Below are positions 30,980 to 36,996 of a DNA stretch of 36,996 nt, one piece after another. Below the pieces are notes generated by a model. The model did not search any database. It was not told the DNA's origin and saw only the letters and a program-made list of their open reading frames with translations. The position numbers were made by a program, and so were the translations under genes. Source of the stretch: DATBVX01 sp035263105 (GTDB lineage: Bacteria; Pseudomonadota; Gammaproteobacteria; Steroidobacterales; Steroidobacteraceae). Location: assembly GCA_035263105.1 (NCBI GenBank), contig DATFRO010000067.1, forward strand, positions 1 to 36,996, given 5' to 3'. The first letter of the stretch is position 1. Every line of letters begins with the position of its first letter.

Positions 30980-33345
30980 GCCGACGACCCGCGCACGTTG
31001 CACTGGCGGCTTGCCAACTGTTGCTGTTGGCGCGCCCCAGCGCGGCGCAAGAGTCGGTGGAGCGCCCGTCCGCGCATGCCGAGGCGATGGGCGTCGCGTG
31101 TGAACGCGGGGCCCGCGCGGCACAGGACGCCGAGGTCCTGCCGCTCGAGGTCGTGGTCAACAGTCGCGCCTACGAACCCACGTCCATTCTCGTGGCGCCG
31201 CCGTCAGGACCCCACTTCGCTCGCACGGAAGACGTGATCGCCTGGGGCATCTCGCCGCTCGAGGCCACGGTCTACAAGATCAAGGACGCGACGTGGCTGT
31301 GCCTGGAAGCGCTCGGCGCCGAGGTCACGATCGACATGGCGCGGCTCGCCGCCGAGATCGAGTTCGACCCCCGCGCGTTTCGCCCGCAAGACCTCGAAGC
31401 AGTGCGCGAGGACACGCTCGCCGTCACGCGTTCAAGCGGTGGGTTTCTCAACTACGACATCCGCGCCGATCGCACCGATGGCGACACGTCGGTGGAGTCG
31501 ACCTGGGAGGGCGGCCTCTTCGGGCGCTACGGGTTGCTCACCAGCAGCGCACTGACCGAAGAGCGCGGTCACACGACCACCCGGCTCGACACGGCCTGGC
31601 GCTACGACGACGAAAACAGCGTCACCTCCTGGGTGATCGGCGACACGCTCTCGCGCTCGAGCACCGTCACCCCATCGGTCAGGATGGCTGGCGTACAGTT
31701 CGCGCGCAATTTCGCCAACCGCCCGCTGATGATCACGTACCCGACGCCGCTGGTGCAGGGAACGGCTGTGGTGCCCTCCACCATCGACATCCTCGTCAAC
31801 AACGCGCGCACCTATAGCGCCGCAGTCGCACCGGGACCTTATTCGATCACCGATCTGCCCGTGCCCTCCGGCGTTGCCGACGTTCGCATCGTGACGCGCG
31901 ACCTGCTGGGTCGCGAGACGGTGCAAGTGGTGCCGTTCATCGGCGAGGAAGAGTTGCTGCGTAAGGGCCTCTCCGATTTCTCGTACGAGGCGGGATGGCT
32001 GCGCGACGAGTATGGCGTGAAGAGCAATGAGTACGATGACTTCGTCGCGCTGGGAACGCATCGGTACGGTGTGACGGACCGTGTCACCCTGAGCGCACAC
32101 GCGGAGCTGCTCGATGCTGCGGAAGCGCTCGGTGGAGCGATCCAGTTCGCCGTGCCGCTCTTCGGCGTTGTCACGCTCGGCGGCGGCGCCAGCTCCTCAC
32201 CCGACGAGGGCACGGGGCACATCACCGTGATCGGTTTTTCCCGCCACGGCCGCCGGCTGCAGATGGGCGCGAGCGTCGAGCGGCGTTCGGACAATTTCAT
32301 CGATGTCAGCGTGGAACCCGGCATTGCGCGCCTTCACGACCGGGATCGGGCGTTCATTTCCTGGTCATCCACCGCCCGCTGGTCGCTGGGTGCGCAGGCC
32401 ACGCGCACGATCGACACGCAAGGCGAAGTGATCATCGCCTCGATTGTCGCGAACCTCTCGTTGTTCCGGAACGTTTCGCTGACCTTCGGCGTCTCGCGCA
32501 TCGACGTCGATGCCGACCGGCAGACGGCCGCGTCCGCTTTCGTCTCGATGCCCTTGGGGTCACGCGACTATCTCTCGATGACCGCGGAGCACATCCGTCA
32601 GACCGGCAGCGATACCTGGTCGGCGCAGTACGGCCGCAACCTGCTCGAAAGCGACAGCGCGGGATACGATGCCCTGTTCGGTGGCACCGACGGCGAGCAA
32701 CGCTGGCTGCTGCGCGCGGAGTACCAGAACTCGGCGGGGCTGTTCGGCGTGGAAGCGCAGGAGACACAGGATTTCGAGTCGCAGAGCGTGTACGCACGCG
32801 GCGGCGTGGCCGTGGCGGGAGGCGCGCTCAAGTTGTCACGCTACCTGGACTCGAGCTTTGCGATCCTCAAGGTCGCCGACTTCCCCGATGTCGACGTCTA
32901 CTCCAACAACCAGCTCGTCGCGCGCACGGACCGCAATGGCGAGGCGGTAGTGCCGCACCTCACACCGTTCCTGTCGAATTCAGTGTCCTTCGAGCCCGAC
33001 GATATCCCCGCCGAAGGCGTATTCGAGGACAATCGAGCGCTCCTGAAGCTGCCATACGGCATGGGCTCCTTCTACCGCATGGACATCCGCCGCGAGTTGT
33101 CGGCCACCCTCGTGCTGGTCCAGCACGACGGCACGCCCGTGCCGGCGGGTGCGCAAGGCTTGCTCGAGGGGAACACCCAGACGTTCTACATCGGAAGCGA
33201 CGGGCGCGCCTTCGTCTCCGGCCTGGCACGCGGCGCCACGCAGACGCTGCACGTGTCCGCGGGACCCTACTCCTGCAAGGTCGCGATTCATGTGCCCGAG
33301 GACTTCACCTCGGCGAGCACCCTGGGACCACTGACGTGCGAGTGA
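30976..33345 (+). CDS. Outer-membrane usher for chaperone-usher pilus
   Basis: A FimD/CsuD-type usher of 789 residues that would be a 24-strand pore assembling the pilus. It has an N-terminal chaperone-binding domain (to about 130), the long beta-barrel with the plug domain inserted in the middle (VQGTAVVPSTIDILVNN to GRETVQVVPFI), and C-terminal domains with a Cys pair in the last 25 residues. No ATG/GTG/TTG yields a complete signal peptide. CTG at 30976 does (SRRPAHVALAACQLLLLA) and overlaps the chaperone stop as CTGA. TTG at 31021 is the only canonical start and would shorten the signal. Confidence 0.9.
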   Translation: MSRRPAHVALAACQLLLLARPSAAQESVERPSAHAEAMGVACERGARAAQDAEVLPLEVVVNSRAYEPTSILVAPPSGPHFARTEDVIAWGISPLEATVYKIKDATWLCLEALGAEVTIDMARLAAEIEFDPRAFRPQDLEAVREDTLAVTRSSGGFLNYDIRADRTDGDTSVESTWEGGLFGRYGLLTSSALTEERGHTTTRLDTAWRYDDENSVTSWVIGDTLSRSSTVTPSVRMAGVQFARNFANRPLMITYPTPLVQGTAVVPSTIDILVNNARTYSAAVAPGPYSITDLPVPSGVADVRIVTRDLLGRETVQVVPFIGEEELLRKGLSDFSYEAGWLRDEYGVKSNEYDDFVALGTHRYGVTDRVTLSAHAELLDAAEALGGAIQFAVPLFGVVTLGGGASSSPDEGTGHITVIGFSRHGRRLQMGASVERRSDNFIDVSVEPGIARLHDRDRAFISWSSTARWSLGAQATRTIDTQGEVIIASIVANLSLFRNVSLTFGVSRIDVDADRQTAASAFVSMPLGSRDYLSMTAEHIRQTGSDTWSAQYGRNLLESDSAGYDALFGGTDGEQRWLLRAEYQNSAGLFGVEAQETQDFESQSVYARGGVAVAGGALKLSRYLDSSFAILKVADFPDVDVYSNNQLVARTDRNGEAVVPHLTPFLSNSVSFEPDDIPAEGVFEDNRALLKLPYGMGSFYRMDIRRELSATLVLVQHDGTPVPAGAQGLLEGNTQTFYIGSDGRAFVSGLARGATQTLHVSAGPYSCKVAIHVPEDFTSASTLGPLTCE

Positions 33346-33899
33346 CGCTGAGCATCGTGGCGCTGATGCTGCCCGCGTTGGCGCAGGGGCAGCAGCAGTT
33401 CGCCTGCCCGCCGACGCCCGCGACGTGCGACATCATCGTGCCTGCCGTTTCTTTCGGCAGCGTCACGCCGAGCGAGGCCGTCGCTGCTCAGCTCAGCGTG
33501 TTCACGCTCACCGTGACGTGCAGCCGGACCACCGAGATCCGGCCGCGTTCGGTCACTCTGCAAAGACCAATCGAGATTCTGCTGCAGCTGGAGGGGCTGC
33601 CGGCACGAACCGAACGCTTCATGTTGGGCGCGACCGGCCAGGCGCACTACACGCTGTATCTCGACCCGGCACAGACCCAGTCCTGGGGCGATGGCTCGGA
33701 CAACACGCAAGCCATCAGCGACACGCTGCAGCTCGCGCCCGATCAGCGCACGACGACACGTGTGTATTCACTTTATGGCAGGGTCGACGTCGATCCGCGG
33801 CTTGCGGCCGGTCATTACACTGGCGCCGTCACGGTCAATCTGCGCTACACCCTCAACTGCATCGCGATAGCGCCGCGCGCCCTGCCGCGCAAACCCTGA
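33336..33899 (+). CDS. Spore coat U domain protein, probable tip or minor pilus subunit
   Basis: A 187-residue SCPU-related protein with a short signal peptide (cleavage near AQGQ), cysteines at CPPTPATCD and LTVTC, a TLYLDPAQTQSWGD segment matching the QVWGD part of the other subunits, and an end strand AGHYTGAVTVNL. It comes after the usher, where Csu-type loci place the tip adhesin, but it has one domain where CsuE has two. The GTG at 33336 overlaps the usher by 10 bases; GTG at 33342 (GTGA overlap) is equally plausible. Confidence 0.82.
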   Translation: MRVTLSIVALMLPALAQGQQQFACPPTPATCDIIVPAVSFGSVTPSEAVAAQLSVFTLTVTCSRTTEIRPRSVTLQRPIEILLQLEGLPARTERFMLGATGQAHYTLYLDPAQTQSWGDGSDNTQAISDTLQLAPDQRTTTRVYSLYGRVDVDPRLAAGHYTGAVTVNLRYTLNCIAIAPRALPRKP

Positions 33900-33910
33900 A
33901 GGGCGCGCAC

Positions 33911-33940
33911 AAAAAAATAGGGGCCGCTTTCGCGACCCCC
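33911..33940 (-). terminator. Rho-independent terminator on the minus strand
   Basis: Read on the minus strand, GGGGTCGC, a GAAA tetraloop and GCGGCCCC form an eight-pair stem with one U-G pair, followed directly by TATTTTTTT. On the plus strand the hairpin has a C-A mismatch and no T run follows, so it should work for minus-strand transcripts only. No minus-strand gene ends here. Confidence 0.7.
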
Positions 33941-34173
33941 AGCGTTGGTCACTCTGATCTATCCGTAAGGACAGTAGTGCAACCGCTGCGATTACAGCGT
34001 GCGCGCGGCGCGCTGTGCGAACAATGGTGGTTGGCCGCGTGGAATCGTCGGTGCACTCCTACACTTGTCGATGCGCGCAGCATTCGCCGCCGCACTCATG
34101 TTCAGGCGCGCTGGCCTGCTCCTTGCACCGCTCGTGTACCCACTCGATTCCTGAAGACCTCAAGGAGCACTCG

Positions 34174-35034
34174 ATGCCGCGCGCAATCTGGAAAGGCGCG
34201 ATCAGCTTCAGCCTCGTCTACATCCCGGTGAGCCTGCACAGCGCCGCGCGCGCCCACGAGCTCGAGCTCGACATGCTCGACAAGCGCGACTTCTCACCGG
34301 TCGGCTACAAGCGCTGCAGCAAGAAGACCGGCAAGACCGTCGAGTGGCGCGATGTCGTCAAGGGCTACGAGTACCGCAAAGGGGACTACGTAGTCCTGAC
34401 GGAGGAGGACTTCCGGCGTGCGAACGTCAAGGCCTCGCGCACTATCGACATCCATGCGTTCGTCGAGCGCACCGCCATCGCGCCCGTCTACTTCGATACG
34501 CCGTACTACCTGACGCCTGAAGGCCACGGCGAGAAGGTGTACACCCTGTTCCGCGACGCGCTGGCGAAGTCGGGCAAGCTCGCCGTGGCGTCCTTCGTGC
34601 TCCGCAGCCGCGAGCACCTCGCGACGCTCTCGCCGGAGAACGGTGTCCTGGTCCTGAACACGATGCGTTTCGAGCAGGAGATCCTGCCGGAGCCCAGGCT
34701 GGAAGGTGTGCCCAAATCGCCGGCGCGTGCCGCGAACGGCAGGGAATTGCAGGCGGCCCTCAGGCTGATCGACGAAATGTCAGCTCCATGGCAGCCGGCA
34801 AGATATCGCGACACCTATCACGACGACCTGATGAAGCGCATCAAGCAGAAGGTCAAGGCCGGCGAATCGAAGACGCTGACCGCCCCGGAGAAGGGTGCGG
34901 AGCCCGAGGAAGGAGCCGGCAAGGTCGTAGACCTCATGGCGCTGCTGCAGAAGAGCCTCGAGCAGAAACGGCGCGGCCCGCAACGTGCGCGCACGCGCCG
35001 CCAGGGGCGCGCTTCACACGCCAAGCGCGCTTGA
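34174..35034 (+). CDS. ku: Ku, non-homologous end-joining protein
   Basis: Bacterial Ku (286 residues) binds DNA ends as a ring-shaped dimer and recruits LigD for end joining. The N-terminus MPRAIWKGAISFSLVYIPV is characteristic, the core beta-barrel runs to about residue 230, and the C-terminal tail is rich in Lys/Arg (from about 255), as in Ku proteins that tether DNA. AAGGAG six bases before the ATG at 34174 fixes the start within a longer open frame. No ligD is visible in the window. The 274-base region upstream holds the isolated terminator and otherwise no gene. Confidence 0.94.
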   Translation: MPRAIWKGAISFSLVYIPVSLHSAARAHELELDMLDKRDFSPVGYKRCSKKTGKTVEWRDVVKGYEYRKGDYVVLTEEDFRRANVKASRTIDIHAFVERTAIAPVYFDTPYYLTPEGHGEKVYTLFRDALAKSGKLAVASFVLRSREHLATLSPENGVLVLNTMRFEQEILPEPRLEGVPKSPARAANGRELQAALRLIDEMSAPWQPARYRDTYHDDLMKRIKQKVKAGESKTLTAPEKGAEPEEGAGKVVDLMALLQKSLEQKRRGPQRARTRRQGRASHAKRA

Positions 35035-35104
35035 GTGCTCGGACGCGCGGGCGCAAAGCGCCGCATCGGCCTTCAGGAGCGCGACGGCGTCCTGGCCGCC
35101 GTGT

Positions 35105-35278
35105 CTACGATTCTTCGGGATCCTCGATGTAGTCGTCGACGATTTCGATTTCGATGTATTCGTCCTCTTCGCCCTCTTCCTCTTCCTCGCCCTCGTCACC
35201 CGGCCCCGCTATCCCGTAGCTGTCTTCATACGGCTCGCGGTGATCCGGCTCGCCGTCGGTTCCTGCCTGCCTGCCCAT
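35105..35278 (-). CDS. Small highly acidic protein, 57 residues
   Basis: Not recognised. An AGGAGGAGGG ribosome-binding site ends about six bases before the ATG at 35278. The product has 25 Asp/Glu in 57 residues (17 Glu, 8 Asp) and only three Arg, with an uninterrupted acidic core (DEGEEEEEGEEDE) and an alternating YIEIEIVDDYIED end that would suit a beta strand. No signal or helix for the membrane. It is convergent with Ku, ending 70 bases after it. Function unknown; nucleic-acid mimicry is only a thought. Confidence 0.6.
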   Translation of the reverse strand: MGRQAGTDGEPDHREPYEDSYGIAGPGDEGEEEEEGEEDEYIEIEIVDDYIEDPEES

Positions 35279-35489
35279 TTCCGCCCTCCTCCTGATGTGC
35301 TGGTTACGTCCGCGCTCAACGACGCCCGCCCTTGCACAATCCACAGCGCCTGTTGAACGGAATGCACGCGCGCCCGGCCTTCCTGATCCGCTTCGCAGGG
35401 ATCGTTGTAAGCCAATGCGTGCGTTGCGCCTCTCGGAATTCGATATGCAAATGGTGAGGAAAGGAAACAAGCAAGAGGCGTACCGCCGT

Positions 35490-36029
35490 TCAGCGCGGCA
35501 TCTCTGCGAACGCGGTCATCGCCTGCTCGAGCTGCGCTTCGGCCGCGCGCTGGTTGCCGCGGCCGGTGACGCGAAACTTCCGGCCCATGAGCTCGTTGTA
35601 CGACTCGAAGAAGCGCTCGATTGAGCGCAGCTGCAGCGGCTCGAGAGAGCGCAGACCCTTGAGTTCCGACACGTTGACCGGTGTCTCCGCCACGCCGATG
35701 AGACGGTCGTTTCTCACGCGCTGCTTGCCCTCCAGCTGGTAGGCATGCAGCACGCCGAGAAGGCGCGCAGTGACCAGGCACCCCGGGAACGTCGGCGCCG
35801 CGCTCAGCACCAGGATGTCGAGCGGATCCCCGTCCGCGGCGCGGGTCTGCGGGATCCAACCGAAGTCGTGCGGGAACACCAAGCCGTCCGGCAGCGTGCG
35901 GCTCACGCGAAAGATGCGCCGCTGCAGGTCGTACTTGTACTTGTTGTGACTGCCTGCGGGCGTGTCGATCACTACGTGCACCCGGCCGGTGTCCGGTTCC
36001 CGGGCCGTCAAGAGGTGTTCCTGGAACAA
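35490..36029 (-). CDS. Family I inorganic pyrophosphatase, divergent subfamily
   Basis: A soluble 179-residue enzyme that should hydrolyse pyrophosphate. The metal-binding motif DGDPLD is intact (D66, D68, D71), and D108 in RNDRLIGV matches E. coli Asp102. The partner Asp97 of E. coli has no equivalent: the aligned segment reads LEGKQRVRND. The substrate lysines (NKYKYD, 29-34) are kept. The start is either the TTG at 36029 or the TTG at 36011; AGGAA six bases before 36011 favours the shorter one. Possibly a second pyrophosphatase beside a standard one elsewhere. Confidence 0.88.
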   Translation of the reverse strand: MFQEHLLTAREPDTGRVHVVIDTPAGSHNKYKYDLQRRIFRVSRTLPDGLVFPHDFGWIPQTRAADGDPLDILVLSAAPTFPGCLVTARLLGVLHAYQLEGKQRVRNDRLIGVAETPVNVSELKGLRSLEPLQLRSIERFFESYNELMGRKFRVTGRGNQRAAEAQLEQAMTAFAEMPR

Positions 36030-36574
36030 GGCTCCTTCACCGCGTCGTCGACCTGCCTACTTCGATCGGAGATGACACGACACCGGAAAGTTCTGCGCCA
36101 GTTGAGGCGGCGCCGTAGGAACCAACTGACGCGGGCTAGCCGCTGGCGGCTGACAGAAGCAGTCAAGGTGTGGCCACTACAGTTTCGTCGACGATCGGGT
36201 CCGCCGATTGCACGCACACCGAGGACGAACTCCAGCCTGGGGGCGCCATGGACAGCCGATCTCGTGTATTGCGCAAGGAACCACTCCTGCGGCGATTGCT
36301 GCGAGCCCTGGCGGGCTCACCGGCGTTGCCCATGCCGCAGGCACGGGCCGTGATTGGTCACGCGAACTACTACCGCATGAGCTACACGGTCAGGAGCCTC
36401 AAGACTTGAGGCTCTCCCACCGCGTCACACCTCGCAAGGCGCCTGACGCGGTCGGCCTCCTGCCGTAAAGCGCGCATGGCTGACGCCGCTCATGGCCGCC
36501 AGCATGCGCATGCAAGCCCATGGGCGTTGCTCAAGCGCGCGATGCAACCTTCTCCCCGGCGTCCTCAAGGTCGG
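36030..36574. other. Gap between pyrophosphatase and DUF748 gene
   Basis: No gene is well supported in these 545 bases. A weak plus-strand frame from the ATG at 36248 to 36409 would give a basic 53-residue peptide (MDSRSRVLRKEPLLRRLLRA start) with only a G-rich stretch before it. It ends inside a perfect inverted repeat at 36394-36414. Codon use in the remaining frames does not look like the neighbouring genes. Confidence 0.4.
36394..36414. repeat. Perfect 10-base inverted repeat
   Basis: GAGCCTCAAG and CTTGAGGCTC flank a single A, so the RNA of either strand could form a stem with a small loop. No T run follows on either side, so it is not a typical intrinsic terminator. It might be an operator or an imperfect terminator ahead of the DUF748 gene. 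Confidence 0.6.
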
Positions 36575-36996
36575 ATGCTGCGTCGATACAAGATCCTCTG
36601 GGTACTGATGATCGTTGCGCTCATCCTGATCGCCATCCGCGCCGCGTTGCCCTCGCTCGTGCGCGACGAGGTGAACAAGAGGCTGCACGGCCTCAAGGCC
36701 TACGACGGTCACGTCGCGGACGTTGACCTGGCGCTATGGCGCGGCGCCTACCGCGTGCACGACATTCGCATCGTCAAGCGCGGTGCGACGCATTCCACGC
36801 CCTTCTTCAGCGGTGACCGCGTCGACTTCTCCGTCGAGTGGCGCAGCCTTCTGCACGGCTCGGTCGTCGCCGAGGGCGTGTTTCACCAGCCGAATCTCAA
36901 CCTGATCACTTCCGAGGACGAAACGGAGTCGCAGACCGGCAAGGAGGAGAACTGGGCCGACCGCCTGGAGGAGTTCTTCCCGTTCCGCTTCAACAC
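36575..36996 (+). CDS. DUF748 / AsmA-like envelope protein (5' part only)
   Basis: 140 residues are visible before the window ends. A basic start (MLRRYK) and a membrane helix at about 8-27 are followed by a periplasmic region (VNKRLHGLKAYDGHVADVDL, then WRGAYRVHDIRIVKR and SGDRVDFSVEWRSLLHGSVV). This is the beginning of the DUF748/AsmA-like repeats thought to act at the envelope, possibly in lipid transport. AAGG lies about seven bases upstream of the ATG. Confidence 0.85.
   Translation, partial: MLRRYKILWVLMIVALILIAIRAALPSLVRDEVNKRLHGLKAYDGHVADVDLALWRGAYRVHDIRIVKRGATHSTPFFSGDRVDFSVEWRSLLHGSVVAEGVFHQPNLNLITSEDETESQTGKEENWADRLEEFFPFRFN

Noticed and set aside
35745..36353. Plus-strand frame of 202 codons overlapping the pyrophosphatase and the gap behind it
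   Set aside because: Mostly antisense to the pyrophosphatase and without domain-like sequence in the remaining part.
1..36996. CRISPR arrays, insertion sequences, prophage genes
   Set aside because: No regularly spaced direct repeats, transposase or phage structural genes were recognised.

Overview
The window is a stretch of GC-rich chromosome (roughly two thirds G+C by eye), densely coded on both strands. The gene order yebC-ruvC-ruvA-ruvB-ybgC-tolQ-tolR-tolA, a RelA-type (p)ppGpp synthetase with a decayed HD domain, and the protein sequences overall suggest a gammaproteobacterium. A Steroidobacter/Nevskia-like lineage is possible, but this is inference without a phylogeny. Many genes start with GTG or TTG. 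Long antisense open frames are common because of the codon bias and have been left out.

Layout. 1-5123 (minus): one co-directional block, yebC-ruvCAB-ybgC-tolQRA, covering YebC-family regulation, Holliday-junction processing and cell-envelope integrity; tolA runs off the left edge. 5206-9763 (plus): relA, then a protein joining two receiver-like domains, one membrane helix, a repeat region and a TonB C-terminal domain. 9760-16392 (minus): a zinc alcohol dehydrogenase behind the 2-oxoglutarate dehydrogenase set sucA-sucB-lpd. 16543-20126: a DUF5658 membrane protein, ada, a metF-like reductase and a YfcG-like glutathione transferase. 20214-22131: a CREST/ceramidase-like membrane protein, a 59-residue small protein and a Yip1-family membrane protein. 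22134-25231: ccoNOQP, a complete structural operon for cbb3 oxidase. 25308-27508 (minus): tRNA-Arg(CCU) followed by two genes of unknown function, one of which may bridge the two membranes. 27618-29173: a b-type cytochrome coupled to a Tat-exported molybdopterin oxidoreductase. 29204-33899: an archaic (Csu-type) chaperone-usher pilus locus with three spore-coat-U-type subunits. 34174-36029: Ku, a very acidic 57-residue protein and a divergent inorganic pyrophosphatase. 36575 to the end: the start of a DUF748/AsmA-like protein.

How the parts fit. Most of the window is housekeeping: envelope, recombination, TCA cycle, microaerobic respiration and alkylation repair. The accessory content is the pilus locus, the tRNA-linked pair, Ku with its neighbours and the sulfite-oxidase-type pair. 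No CRISPR array, insertion sequence, phage or recognisable defence system was seen. The most unusual objects are the receiver-receiver-TonB fusion, the lipoprotein with a C-terminal membrane anchor beside tRNA-Arg, the usher that seems to need a CTG start in a CTGA overlap, and an isolated minus-strand terminator hairpin between the pilus locus and Ku that may mark a small RNA.
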